A DNA stretch of 64,000 bases from Bolinopsis microptera. Taxonomy: Eukaryota > Ctenophora > Tentaculata > Lobata > Bolinopsidae. The DNA lies in the NCBI RefSeq assembly GCF_026151205.1, contig NC_087082.1, positions 18,941,401 through 19,005,400 of the forward strand, given 5' to 3'. The notes under the pieces were generated by a model, which was not told where the DNA came from, did no database searches, and saw nothing but the letters and a program-made list of their open reading frames with translations. The position numbers and the translations under genes were made by a program. Shown here piece by piece: positions 21,736 to 33,259 of this stretch. The stretch's first letter is position 1; the number at the start of each line of letters is the position of its first letter.

Positions 21736-22236
21736 CTATCGAAGTCTTTCTTTACGGGAGGTAAGAGGCTCGTAGGAAAAACCAGTACGCAGTATGATGA
21801 CAGCCGCCGGGATTTGGTCCTCCGCCGTTTCTCTCAGCACCCTTATCTCTTGTACGTACCATCCCAGGAACTTCTTATTGCCTCTCATGTCCGACTTGTT
21901 GTGACCATGACCTCTTCCTGGTGGAATCTTTCCCTCTCTCACCAACCTTTCACACTCCTCCTTTATTCTCTCCGCCAGGTATGTTCTCTGACCTCCTATC
22001 TGAGTCTCGATGAACTTCATGATAGCAATCACGTCCTCCTTCGTTCTCGCCTCCGTCATCATCTGCTTCATCCATCCTCTCGAAACAGTCATCTAATCAG
22101 GTCTCTCCCGTGTTTCACCACATCTTTATTCTCGAACACGTCTCTCCTAATGCTTTCGTTAGCAGCCTTCTCCTTCCTAGACAGCTTGCCAACGTATCTG
22201 TCGAGAGAAAACTTCTCCACCTGCCTGCTGCTGTGA
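21736..22236 (-). pseudogene. RQVEKF-WYVQEIRV exons without insertion
   Basis: On the minus strand the RQVEKFSLDRYV region runs into AIMKFIETQIGGQRTYLAERI and straight on through EECERLVREGKIPPGRG to WYVQEIRVLRETAED, with no SINE-like insert. This is the undisturbed arrangement, showing the two segments were one exon. A small insertion near 22092 adds a stop (HGRDLIR*), so this copy too is broken. Confidence 0.55.
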
Positions 22237-22237
22237 T

Positions 22238-22850
22238 AGATATTCAAAATAACCCAATTTCTGTTAATTCCTGTTACTTTAAATAGCATCTTAGTATAAC
22301 GACAAGTTTCCGAATATACAGCTTTAAGAGCTAATGTGACTTTAACAGCCAACGGTCTAAGACTACTGCAATTGGCATAAGAGATAACATATCTGAACTT
22401 CAATTTAGGCTCATGAAACTTAGGACACGAAAACATATGAGGCAAGGAATCTGTTTCCGTCTCGACTTTCATCCCTGTAACTTTCATAAAATCATAAATT
22501 ACTTTATTAATATCACTCACAATACATTGATCACCAACATCTTCTATCCCCTCATTTGTCTGACATTCTTTTACAATATCATTCAAATAATAATTATTAC
22601 AGATTATTGCTACATTCTTAGTCGCTTTATCAACGGGGCACAACACAAAATGCTGTTTAATAAACTCTAATTCCTCACAAGCCTCGTTGTCTTTAAATAC
22701 TGACTTCCGTTTAGTCTTATTAGGGTATTTTAAGTTTAATAATTCAGTTTCCTTCTTAACCAAATTACAAAACTCATTAAACCATCCAACAAAACACACA
22801 ATATAGACAATATCTAACTTCTCCTTCTTACTCCATTTCTCACATATCAA
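22238..22850 (-). pseudogene. Penelope-like RT N-terminal fragment (second subfamily)
   Basis: The minus strand reads FIKQHFVLCPVDKATKNVAI, then YYLNDIVKE, then LPHMFSCPKFHEPKLKFRYV. The DKA...N and P-K-x-H-x-P..RYV blocks match the plus-strand RT at 31320-32170 but with clearly different sequence, so this is another Penelope-like lineage. It fuses abruptly at 22237 to the RQVEKF exon, making a chimeric frame with no functional meaning. Confidence 0.5.
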
Positions 22851-23463
22851 TTCAACATTACTGATAACATTGTGTCCCTGTTATGTTAATTACCATTAAC
22901 TCAAGCCAGCAACTCTGTTGGTGTCTGCAAGAAGCTCTCAGCTCTGTCTCTAGTCTTTCTACTGTCTTGCTGGTAATTGGTGTTCTATTTATAACCTTCC
23001 CCTCATGGGCAAACGTGAAACCAGGGTGGACTGTACTGCTTTACTGCATCTTTTAAGTGGTTTTCCTCCGAATTTCCGAAATGTTAAGTGTTCAGCATGA
23101 TCATATAATGATAAATAATTAAAGGCTATTGAACAACTAAAGGAGTAATAAGGTATAAAATTATCATGATCCATGCGGTTTCTATGCGGTTTGGGGTATT
23201 CAAAATGCTATCTTCATAAATTCTATCGAACCTCAGAAGCTCCAGGACGGCAATCCTAGATCAATTTGACAAAATTGCGGGTCTGTACGTGAAATTAAAA
23301 ATCGAGTAATTGAGGAACTCTAAACTTTTACATATTCAAATCAAGATTAAGATATTCACAAACAACGAAATGCAACGTAAAAATGGTTTCAAAACAACGA
23401 ATTTGTTAATAAATTACCCTCGCCCCGAATAACATGAAAAATGATACATCCACTCACAAATAT

Positions 23464-23929
23464 CTAAGACTTCTTTCTTCGTGTTACTTTTCTCATACCG
23501 GCTTTATCTCGAGATAACTTTCTCTTACTGGCTCTAACTTCACTAGCGCTAGACTTGCTGGGTACAACTTCACTAGAGCTAGACTTGCCGGATACAACTT
23601 CACTAGAGCTAGACTTGCCGGATACAACTTCACTAGAGCTAGACTTGCCGGATACAACTTCACTAGAGCTAGACTCACTGGGTAAAACATCAATAGAGCT
23701 AGACTTGCTGGGTATTTTGCGCGAATAATCTCTGCCAATCTTTACAAGAAATGTTTTTTGACAGTGGAAATGCATTAATGTTCTTTATCATTTTTATAGC
23801 ATCAGCCTGCACTTCTTCTTTACTTTTAGATAAGTTCACTTGGTCTAAAGGACGACCCTTCTTTTTTTTCCCCTTTGAGTCAGCCATTGTCCTGCAACAA
23901 GCTAAGATAACGTCATTCTGATAATGCAA
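23464..23929 (-). pseudogene. DWQRLF protein, N-terminal copy with SSSSEVV repeats
   Basis: From an ATG at 23887 the minus strand reads ADSKGKKKKGRPLDQ, an AT-hook-like KKKGRP stretch, then AIKMIKNINAFPLSKN and DWQRLFAQN. The reading frame then changes into five 10-residue SSSSEVVSGK repeats (30-bp units) and a basic end. It shows the N-terminus missing from the copies at 12718 and 29228, but most of the body is deleted. Whether the serine repeats belong to the original protein is unclear. Confidence 0.45.
23535..23715. repeat. 30-bp minisatellite
   Basis: Five to six units of 30 bp (GATACAACTTCACTAGAGCT core). The unit is ten codons, so it keeps the frame. Confidence 0.85.
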
Positions 23930-24235
23930 AACTATAAAACCATATAAGCTAGAAACTCGTTAGTTAATTTATTTCGCAATACATGCATAAACAAACCATA
24001 ATCCAATCAATCTTATTCTCAATCAAAAGTTTGGTAAGTTCTGAATCGATCAGCAAGTTCAGAATTCATTACTTCATTAGCAAGTTCATATTGGGTTCAT
24101 ATTTGATCAGAAAGATTATAGGGAAATCAGGAGAATAAGACAGCCAGTGAAGATGAACATCAATATTTCAATGTATTTGAATGATAAATAATAAATCAAT
24201 AATAATTTAGTCAATATATAAAAACATGCTCAGGG

Positions 24236-25575
24236 AAAGGAACCAATAAAAACTGATACATAAATACATCTGCATGCCTTTTAAAACTTAAAATCATGCA
24301 TAAAAATGCTAAAATAATATACATCTTATAGAATGGAATCACTTTTAAAACAGCTTTCTACAGGTAAGTTTATCATAAGTTTTTTATATTTGATAAACAT
24401 TTGTTTGCCATATATACGATACACATAGTGTCTAGCTCAGTCGTCATCCTCAGGACTTCAGGATCATCATGGGCTTGCAAGTCTACAGCATTAGAGACAG
24501 GTAAGTCTTTATAGAATAGCAGTCCGACCTGCTTCGAGTATGAGAGCATAATTCCATGAAACTTTGTGTTTGTCCTTAGTCAATTGTTTCAATTGTACTT
24601 AGTTGCTAAAATCATAATGCATTAAACATTTAAGTGAAGAGACTGTGATTTCCACACAAATGTAATTGATCTCACTTACATTCTGACGAAGATCTAGCAT
24701 AATAACCTCTGAACGATCCCTTCTGCCGTTTCTTTTTCTTGCGGGTCGGGCCTGAATGCAGAGGGACGATAATAAAGAGCATCACCAAACCCTGAAAGGA
24801 CTCGTAGTACTAAAAAGTAAAAACGGTAACGAGAAATTCGTTTTTGGAATGAATACACTGGAGGGATGATTGCATGAATCCGAGTTCACAGGGGATAAAG
24901 ATTAATATTGAAGTAACGCATGAGCTTATTTTAAACATAAACACATCTGAGCAATAATGTTGAAATCTTACTCCGTGATGGTTCTCTTGAAATATATGAG
25001 ATCTTTAATATTTCCTTATGCATAAGATCGGCATAAAATGTATCTTCTATAGGACTCACAGAAACTAAACATTTAGCTCAAAGCTGAACCCCTGAAGTTA
25101 ATAAGTTAGTACGATACAATACTGAGAAAGATTTTCACTCAGATTGTATCCAATTGTCTTTGTCCCCTGATAACAGCAGCTAATGCAGCTCCCTCTTACG
25201 AGGTAACTTCGCTGCTGGTGATTTGTTTACAGGAACCTTTTGTATTGGAGTTTGGGATATGTATTTCACATAAGACAGTTAAATGGTGAGGTTAGATAAA
25301 TATATATATGTATAAGATCGGCATAAAATTTATATCTTTGTTTTCACTGAGAATATTAGGTCTGATCTCTTGTATCAGGACATATTATCTTTAGTGACTT
25401 GTTCTCATGAAATTTCGAAACTTCACTTCCGGATCCGCAGGTATTTTAACAAAAGTCCGGCAGGCAAGATGTCTGAAATGAATTAGAATTAAATTGACAT
25501 TTCACAAACTGTTTTACGTAGAAGAATAATCTGGATTATGCATGTGTATACGGTGCGATCTTTTGTAATATGATT
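24236..25575. repeat. Dispersed repeat R2, copy B
   Basis: Homologous to 1885-3105, with about 120 bp inserted near 24300-24420. It continues without a break into the copy-B exons at 25596 onward, as in copy A. Confidence 0.75.
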
Positions 25576-25595
25576 TTTAAAACGGTTATTTTGTA

Positions 25596-26030
25596 TTATG
25601 TTCCCGTTATGTTAATTACCAATAACTTAAGCCAGCGACTCTGTTGGAGTCTGCTAGTAGCTCCGTTTCCAGTCTCCACCGTCTTGCTGGTTATCGGTGC
25701 TCTATTAAGTACCTTCCTCTCATGAGCAAATGTGCAGCCAGGGTGGTCGATGTTGTATTGTTTCACCGCATCTTTTAAGAATACCCTCCATGAGATGTTG
25801 GTTGGGACTTTGGGAGCACACATTTTAGTGAACATCTCCCGCTGATACCGTCCGTCATCATTGTCAGTGTAGCAGGTGTATCTCTGGAACATTATCTCCA
25901 TTACAGAGCCATACGACTCAATAATGGCCTCAGAAGCACAGGCGACTCGGCATTTTAGAAAGAGGAGAATATTATATAAATATAGATTCGTATTAGTTCT
26001 TTGGGCGAATTTTGCCGCCGCTTCGCAAAA
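25596..26030 (-). pseudogene. ASEAIIESYGS exon, copy B
   Basis: Minus-strand homologue of 3156-3580, with the same core and its own substitutions. The C-terminal frame shifts after KTVE (a short deletion relative to copy A near 25672), so the LETELLADTN tail is lost. Confidence 0.5.
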
Positions 26031-26034
26031 ATTA

Positions 26035-26395
26035 CCGTAGTATTTGTACATCTAGTTACGAATACAACTAACACAATTATCTCCGTAGATCTAGTTACGA
26101 ACATAACTAACACAATTGTTTTCGTACATCTAGTTACGAACATAACTAACACAATTGTTTTCGTACATCTAGTAACGAATATAACTAACACAATTGTTTT
26201 CGTACATCTAGTTACGAATATATAACTAATCAACACAATTATTTTCGTACATCTAGTTACGAACATAACTAACACAATTGTTTTCGTACATCTAGTTACG
26301 AATATAACTAACACAATTGTTTTCGTACATCTAGTTACGAATGTAACTAACACAATTGTTTTCGTACATCTAGTTACGAATACAACTTACTCTAC
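26035..26395. repeat. 39-bp minisatellite, copy B
   Basis: About nine units of the same 39-bp repeat as 3585-3830. One unit near 26220-26235 has an extra seven bases (TATAACTAATCAACAC). Confidence 0.85.
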
Positions 26396-26429
26396 CCCAT
26401 TCATTACCCCTAGGTATGAATCTCCTACT

Positions 26430-26662
26430 TAAAGACCGCAAACCGATTGTGGAGAGTGCACAACCTCGTCAGGCCCAGCATCCCTGATACTAACATCTCT
26501 GGCGGGATCCTCTCTGCCTCCTCCGCCGTTTCTCTCAGCACCCTTATCTCTTGTACGTACCATCCCAGGAACTTCCTATAATCCTATTGCCTCTCATGTC
26601 CGACTTGTAGTGACCATGACCTCTTCCTGGTGGCATCTTTCCCTCTCTCACCAATCTTCCAC
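26430..26662 (-). pseudogene. WYVQEIRVLRET exon, copy D
   Basis: Minus-strand homologue of 3857-4086, with the same LTRLCTLHNRF end. A short duplication (CTATAATC) near 26578 shifts the frame inside the KFLGWY region. Confidence 0.45.
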
Positions 26663-26892
26663 TTTGTTTGTTTGTTTTGAAACCCCACGGTGGAGGCTGG
26701 CGTGTGCCGCAATTTATTTATCAATGGTAATTACATGATAAATGAAATTTATATAGAAGTCACACTAAAATATAATAATGTAAAATAAAATATATTAAAA
26801 TAAATGCCCTACTAAAAGTACTATATAACTAACGGTCTGCAAAACTGGTAGGAGTCGCAATTTGTAAACATGCTAATTACTATTTTCTTCAC
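26663..26892 (-). mobile_element. SINE-like insertion, copy 3
   Basis: The same insertion as 4087-4318 and 10097-10325. Its flanking 6-mers have drifted (CTTCCA / CTTCAC). Confidence 0.55.
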
Positions 26893-27325
26893 GCTCCTCC
26901 TTTATTCTCTCCGCCAGGTATGTTCTCTGACCTCCTATCTGAGTCTCGATGAACTTCATGATAGCAATCACGTCCTCCTTCTTTCTCGCCTCCCTCATCA
27001 TCTGCTTCATCCATCCCCTCGAAACAGTCATCAGGTCTCTCCCGTGTTGCACCACATCTTTATTCTCGGACACGTCTCTCCTAATGGTGTCAACGTATCT
27101 GTCGAGAGAAAACTTCTCCACCTGCCTGCTGCTGTGATAGTGGGTAGGTGGAGGGGAAGGAGGCCCGAGGCCGTTCCCGATGGTACTGGTGGGTCCTTCT
27201 CCGCTGTGGTGGCTGCTGGTCTCCCTCACTATTACTCTTCTCTTCTCTCCTCTCTGTTGTTCCCCTGCCACTGGTTCCTGTTTCTCTTCTTCTTTCTTTT
27301 TCTCTCTCACAGGACTTAAACTCAC
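26893..27325 (-). pseudogene. RQVEKFSLDRYV exon, copy C
   Basis: Minus-strand homologue of 10326-10791. An in-frame deletion of about 12 residues removes KLSRKEKAANES; the rest stays open. Confidence 0.45.
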
Positions 27326-27507
27326 CTCCTCTCATTTTGGTGACTTATCTTGGCCCCAGTGGGACAGTGTTTGAATATGAGTAGGAAGACAGATTTTTAG
27401 AGAAAATTATGTATGTGAATTATCACAAGTAATATTTTGTTATACTATTAATATTTCTGTTTAATTCATACTTAATAAAGGTATTCCTAATAAATGATAA
27501 TGTATTC

Positions 27508-27687
27508 ATACCTTTGAGAAAAATCCTGTAATCTTCTTAGAGTTAGTGTCGTCTCGGCAGGCAGTCTCATTGCGGCGCAGATTGGTCTGGTTTCCGCAAC
27601 GTCGCTCACATCTTGAACACTTGTAGTCTGGCTTTTCTGGCATCCTCGCGAAACAGCTTCACATACTTCATTGATACTGTTTTTCAA
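27508..27687 (-). pseudogene. RLQDFSQ exon, copy B
   Basis: Minus-strand homologue of 10965-11144, with an intact frame and the same GTATGA donor. Confidence 0.4.
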
Positions 27688-27873
27688 CAGTAGAGTTCTT
27701 ATTGAAAGCTTTTACATTCTCTGTAAAGATTGACATTATGTTAATAAATCTTTGATAGAAATCATTGCGAATGTAGAACTTCTTAATTTCACCATATTCA
27801 TTATTTTAAAACGTTTTTTTTTCTCAAAGTTAAAGCAATTTATTTATGATTAAAAATGTGTTGCTGAACAAAC

Positions 27874-28024
27874 CTGTCCTAACAGCGAGTCTGCGTCTTT
27901 TAACCTTCTCTTCTTTAAGCTCCAATCGAACAATTTTTAATTCCTCCTTTAGTTGTTCGATTAAAGCTGCCTGCTCTTTGGCAGCCTCTTTCACCTTATC
28001 TTCTATCAACCTTTCTATTGACAC
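27874..28024 (-). pseudogene. Coiled-coil exon, copy 3
   Basis: Homologue of 11334-11484, intact, with the CAG|GTTTGT donor preserved. Confidence 0.5.
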
Positions 28025-28399
28025 CCAGAGATAAGGTGAAAGATCAAAAAATTATTGTTACCTTCATGAAAGTGTTCATGGTATGGAACCCACCATAACC
28101 AAAGTGAAACCTGATGTGGTTTTGGCAAATTAGACATTAAGTGACATCCCTACAAAATAGTATCATTAGATATAAATATAACATCACAAAACCTATGGGT
28201 GTCGTCATCTTTTTCGTTCTTTTTACACGCCTGTGCACTGATAAATCTGTTTTCTGTAAGCTCATCACCAGTTACACAGGTTTCTATCATCTGCAAAGTT
28301 TATTTTTGTCTAAGAAAAAAAAAAACATTTATGTTCAATTACAACTATATCATATCACTATTATAAACATGATAATATTGTTATTCTAATATTCTAGTA

Positions 28400-29185
28400 C
28401 TATTAACGTTGGTAGAATAAAGATAATTTATATTCAATATAACGTTAACAAGAGCCAAGGCAGATAAAGTTTTACCTAATTTATAATCATGTCGAGTGCA
28501 ATTAATTCGTTAAGCTCAGTCAGTATCTGAGCGGATTCAGATGTACTCATTTGATAGTTATCAAGTGCTTCCAAACAAAACTGGAATAATTCATAGTCAT
28601 AACATAACTTACGTTATGTATAACCAGTTCCTCTGTAGCTGTATAATATATCATATTCTTTTTTGCAGTGGTCTTACTTCTTGTGGTTCTGTTAGGATCA
28701 AGCAAAGTTTAAAAAAGATTAAGAAATACGATGATCTACATAAATATAAAAGAAAAATGAAGACAAAAAATACAAGTAACATCAAAATAAAGATTAAGAT
28801 TTTTTTAATAAAGAAGATATATGGAAGTTTAAAAAATTGAGATTATAAAGAAAAAGATTCAGATTGAAAGATATTGAAAGATATAAAGATATTACGTATA
28901 TAAAGATATAAATAATAATAATAAGAAAGATTATTATGTTCTGTCCACTCTCTAACATGGAAATGACACTATCGAAGTTCATAATGGGACATGTGAATTT
29001 GATGTGGCTGCACTGAACATTCATTTATGATCGATGTCCTTGCACCTTACATGTCTTGACAGGGTGGTAGGTGTCTTGAATTCCTTTAGACATGAGGTGC
29101 ATCTTAATGGCTTTTCAGCCCAATGCTTACAATCTAAATCAAGTACATACTTTAGTACGCTTCTGGAGGCTTCCCTGTAAAATAA
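28400..29185. repeat. Dispersed repeat R5, copy 3
   Basis: Homologous to 6990-7835 and 11845-12680, with a deletion of about 40 bp near 29000. Confidence 0.7.
29051..29174 (-). CDS. Zinc-finger exon, copy 3 (intact)
   Basis: This 124-bp minus-strand exon has acceptor and GTAAGG donor intact, the C-x2-C pair and the first histidine. One change gives SKEF for QKEF. It lies just downstream of the open DWQRLF exon, so the two may belong to one transcript. Confidence 0.45.
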
Positions 29186-29227
29186 GGGTAGGTTATTGAT
29201 AAATATAAATAGTGCCTTACTATCTTT

Positions 29228-29881
29228 TCAGCGATTTGAGCCCGTAGTCTTTCGAAGTCTTTTTTCTCTATCGGTAGTAGTTTTCGTGGAATACAAGCAC
29301 AAATAGCGTACTCTCTTGGTTGGACGTGTTCCTCTTTTTTTGTGTACGAGCATCTTTCTAGACTTGCTGGCTCTATCTCCTAGTACATTCCTCTTCTGAT
29401 TGAGATAATTCTCTATCATTGACTGTTTTTTTTCTTTATGCACAGATATGTCCACTTTTTTACAAAAAGCTTTGGAAAATTCAATCTCTTGTTTACTGCC
29501 GTTGACTTCAACCCAGGCACATACTGGTATGAGGTGCTCTTTTATTCTGATTGATGGTTCTGGTAATACCTCCACAGGGTCCTCAGTCGGTAACGCCAAC
29601 GAACATGGAGTTGGTACGCCCAGTGTCTCATCGTGAGCCACCTGGCACTCCATCCTTGTGACCGTTTTCCTGAGCAGGAGATTACGTTTTGGGTCCTTCA
29701 TAGCCTCCTTTAGTGCGATATACATTTCAGCGGTTAGTGGTCTACGTTTGTCACGCTTCCGCTTAAAGACGTTGTTAACCTGGCTCTGAGTCAACTTAAG
29801 CCCATTTTGCGCGAATAATCTCTGCCAATCTTTACAAGAAATGTTATTTGACAATGGAAATGCATTAATGGTCTTTATCAT
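29228..29881 (-). CDS. DWQRLF protein, longest open copy (217 codons)
   Basis: The minus-strand frame is open from MIKTINAFPLSNN to a stop after RLRKTTGSNR. A DWQRLFAQNGLKLTQSQVNN segment comes first, then a very basic KRKRDKRR patch, a helical region, an acidic/proline middle (LPTEDPVEVLPEPS), VCAWVEVNGSKQEIEF, and a strongly basic C-terminus with TRPTKRVR. Charge pattern and basic patches suggest a nuclear DNA-binding protein. The copy at 23464-23929 supplies an AT-hook-like N-terminus, so an upstream exon is expected. Frame conservation against 12718-13390 argues for past coding. Family unknown. Confidence 0.5.
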   Translation of the reverse strand: MIKTINAFPLSNNISCKDWQRLFAQNGLKLTQSQVNNVFKRKRDKRRPLTAEMYIALKEAMKDPKRNLLLRKTVTRMECQVAHDETLGVPTPCSLALPTEDPVEVLPEPSIRIKEHLIPVCAWVEVNGSKQEIEFSKAFCKKVDISVHKEKKQSMIENYLNQKRNVLGDRASKSRKMLVHKKRGTRPTKRVRYLCLYSTKTTTDREKRLRKTTGSNR

Positions 29882-30137
29882 TTTTATAGCATCAAGTTGT
29901 ATTCGTGCTCACCTTCATCTTCTTATCTACCACGTTTCTTGCATGTTGGTATTCTGAAACATCAGTTGTTCCATCCTCCTTTTTAGAAAAACCGTTATTT
30001 CTATGCCACGTAAGTTTTACAAAACATCACGTAAGTCTGAAAGCTCAATATAAATTTAAAATCAGGTTAAAAATGTATCAAATTTGTCATTAAATGCATC
30101 TTATAAATATTAGTTAAAAGTTGATACAACTTTAAAT

Positions 30138-30878
30138 TTATCTCTCATCATAGAAATCAGTTTGTTTTTGTTCATCAACTCCATAAAAAGTTGGTTTACA
30201 CACAATTCTACCTGACGAGCGAACTGTACTTTCTGAAGTAGGTTGTGGAGTAGTTGGAGAAGCAGCGTGTTGAATAGTCGGAGAAGCAGAGTGTTGAGTA
30301 GTTGGAGAAGTAGGGTGTTGAATAGTCGGAGAAGCAGAGTGTTGAATAGTCGGAGAAGTAGGGTGCGAGATGTTTTCACTAAAAGCTGCCATATCTTCTT
30401 GTGGAATATTTATAACATTGTTTCTAAATGCAGTCATATCCACTTGTACTTTGTTGAAAGGCAATTTCAGAGCTCTAGTTAAAGGTGATACTTCACTGGG
30501 ATCTGCTCGAGATGCTAAATTTTCGTCTAAGTTCTGCTCAGAGTTAATTTGAGGCATAGCAGGAGTAGATTCAATCAATTCTTCTTGGGGCTCCGTTGTC
30601 ATATTATAGCTTGCGGTTTTCAGGTCCCAAAACTCATTCACACTTGATACTCTTCCCACTGTCCCATCTATCAATTCTTCTAAAAGACTAAGTGCTTTGT
30701 CTAGGGTATCTTCTTTGATCGCAGTTTCGGCTAAGAGAACATAGCTGCTGAATACATAAGCCGGTATCATGCTCTTCTTCTGAGCCTCTGTCAGCGTCGC
30801 TGTAGCAGCCAGGTATCTCCTCCTCCATTCTCTCACAGACTGTCCCACTGTTAGGTGTGGTATTGGAGTTTGTGCCAT
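30138..30878 (-). CDS. Retroelement gag-like / unknown 246-codon ORF
   Basis: This open minus-strand frame has an ATG start (AQTPIPHLTVGQSV). The first 90 residues are helical (VREWRRRYLAATATLTEAQKK, then LDKALSLLEELIDG). A linker follows, then five 8-residue SPTIQH-type repeats (24-bp units, 30240-30370), then RSSGRIVCKPTFYG near the end. The first part could be gag-like, and the RS.GR..KP..Y tail resembles the end of gypsy-type pol proteins. An internally deleted retroelement frame would explain both, as an inference. No protease, RT or integrase is present. Confidence 0.4.
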   Translation of the reverse strand: MAQTPIPHLTVGQSVREWRRRYLAATATLTEAQKKSMIPAYVFSSYVLLAETAIKEDTLDKALSLLEELIDGTVGRVSSVNEFWDLKTASYNMTTEPQEELIESTPAMPQINSEQNLDENLASRADPSEVSPLTRALKLPFNKVQVDMTAFRNNVINIPQEDMAAFSENISHPTSPTIQHSASPTIQHPTSPTTQHSASPTIQHAASPTTPQPTSESTVRSSGRIVCKPTFYGVDEQKQTDFYDER

Positions 30879-31319
30879 CTTTACTTTATAACGAGAGGAT
30901 GTTAATGTCAGTTGGTTACAATGGTCTTTTACAAATGATACACACTGATTCCAGATACAGATAACATCCTGTATAAGTTAATTGTTAGAATGTATTATCA
31001 ATGATATCATTAGATTACTCAATCACAATATTATCAAATATATCATTAGATCAATCAATCACAATATGTCCTTGACAAAAGTAAAATTGTAGCTATAAAA
31101 GGTAGTAAAAGATTGATGAGTCGATGAAAAAAGATTCAGAAATACGATGATCTAAATAAACATAAAAGAAAAATGAAGACAAAAAAACAAGTAACATCAA
31201 AATAAAGATTAAGATTTTTTTAATAAAGAAGATATGGAAGTTTAAAATAGCGAGATTATAAAGAAAAAGATTCAGATTGAAAGATGTAAAGATATAATAA
31301 GATATAAAGATATCAACAA

Positions 31320-32170
31320 CCTACATTGGCCTACAAATACCCTCCAACAATCAGATCTAAAGTACTTAAATTATACAAAAAAGTATATAATGAAGCTAAC
31401 ATTGACTCAGAAACATTGAAATGTAATTGTGCGTCAAATCGTTATACAGATCCTACTCATAAACATGTCATTACGGGAGAGCTGAGCTATCAATGATCAA
31501 TAATGATAAACTTCGTAATCTCCTAATGAAAGGATTAAATTATAGAGACCAAGCTAAACCATGCACTGAAAAAGCTTTAAAATGAGTAAAGACGGCACCC
31601 AAAAGCTATTGCGATAAATTGTCTAATTTATGGCATAAACCTATAGAAGAGTTTCAAGAGTGGAAAACACTAATCATAGAGCAAGTGAAAATTCAACTGC
31701 AAGGAGCTAAACCATATCCCTATTATTCAGTATTATCAGATGTTGAAGTCTTAGCAGATTTAGATGAGCTTCATAAAGATTTTGTATTGGTTCCTACCGA
31801 TAAAGCCAAAAATAATATTACTATTGTTTGTAAAAAGTTCTATATTAGTATGATTGAAAAGGAATTATCATCGAATAATTTTACTAAATTTAATCATTTG
31901 CAGAAGATTATATAATTAATGAGCATAAAGCATTCTTACTTAAACATCGTATTAAATTTGATGAAGGTAATAGTAAATTACCTTATTTATATATTACACC
32001 AAAACAGCATAAAAAGCCAGTCGGAATTAGATTATATAACGTCTGGTAGTGGAAGTAGTTTACAACCATTATCAGTCTATCTTAGCATTTGTATTAAATC
32101 TATGCTTCACTCAGCTAAAAATAAATCTATTGCCAGGTGGTCCAACAACAACTTCCTCAGACTCAGATAG
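31320..32170 (+). pseudogene. Penelope-like RT, fullest N-terminal copy
   Basis: The plus strand encodes in order CNCASNRYTDPTH, a DKLRNLLMKGLN block, LWHKPIEEFQEWK, DFVLVPTDKAKNNITIVCKKFY, and PYLYITPKQ...KP and SGSGSSL. These follow the order of N-terminal and finger motifs of Penelope-like RTs. The frame is broken by a stop in the N-terminal block (near 31495), a one-base shift near 31905 and another near 32030. It ends at about 32150 at the opposite-strand FEFHALAN exon, as in the other two copies. The YxDD core and endonuclease are absent. Confidence 0.55.
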
Positions 32171-32950
32171 TTCGAGTCAGCTACATTCCCTGGTGCACAC
32201 AAAGCTTTTAACAGCTTGAATATTTCAGCGTCACATTCAGATATGAACATCGCTACATTCTTTTTTATGATCAAGGTTCGCTCTGCTGCGTTACTGTTGT
32301 CGTCTGCTAGGTCCGGCACTGTCCCCATCCATAAATTAGCTAGGGCGTGAAATTCGAATCTTTCCACCCAGTTTATATATTTTAAAAATTCAACTTAATG
32401 AAGGCAGGAAACTGCGATATTTTCAAAGTTTCAAAGGTTGCAGCAATTGTTTCATTTAAAAGATCTACATTTAATATAAATCCCTTACTTGTAGAGCGCC
32501 ATCGTCAGTGCCCGAATTTTATCTCTTTTGTCCTCCACAGGTAGTGAGTTGAGGACGCTCCCTATTTGGAGCATTAGCCCTTTTATCTCTGGATCCTGAA
32601 ATAAGACTTGTGAAGTGCTTATAATTAGTATTGACTGTGATTCCATTCAAATGATCTTCTAACTATATATTATATACTAGGGCCGCCGCCCGGGAAAAGT
32701 ATTCAACTTCAAGGCTGACTAACATGTATTGTCCCTACCTCTGAATCTGGTCCGGGCTGGCTGACTTGAAAGACTTGGCTTTGGCTTCAGCTCTTCTAGC
32801 GTCTCGTTTATCTTGTCCATGAACTTGCTATCAAGCTTATCACGCTTCTCTCCTCTATCTGATTCCCGCTTTCTCTTTGTCATCGTTCTGTGGATAACAT
32901 TTTTAAAAAGGTTCAAAATCAAGTTTTAATTTCGGTTTTTAGTTTTTTAA
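32120..32950 (-). pseudogene. FEFHALAN gene remnant, copy C
   Basis: Minus-strand homologue of 6160-6920: an MTKRKRESD exon (32883 down), the DPEIKGLILQ exon and the FEFHALANLWMG exon. The first exon has lost residues around the ARTELAGP segment. The FEFHALAN exon is open for 86 codons. Confidence 0.45.
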
Positions 32951-33259
32951 CTAAAATAAATTAACGTTGCATTGGTAGAATAACGATAATTTATATTCGA
33001 TATAACGTTAACAAGCGCCAAGGCAGATAAAGTTTTACCTAATTTATAATCAGTTCGAGTGGAATTAATTCGGTAAGCTCAGTCAGTATCTGAGCGGATT
33101 CAGATGTACTCATTTGATAGTTATCAAGTGCTTCCAAACAAAACTGGAATAATTCATAAAGTCATAACATAACATAACTTACGTTACATGTATAACCAGT
33201 TCCTCTGTATAATATATTATATTCCTTTTTGCAGTGGTCTTACATCTTGTGGTTCTGTC

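Noticed and set aside
22089-22850. A single 253-codon protein joining RT motifs to RQVEKFSLDRYV
   Set aside because: The two parts occur separately elsewhere; the join at 22237 is a chance in-frame breakpoint.
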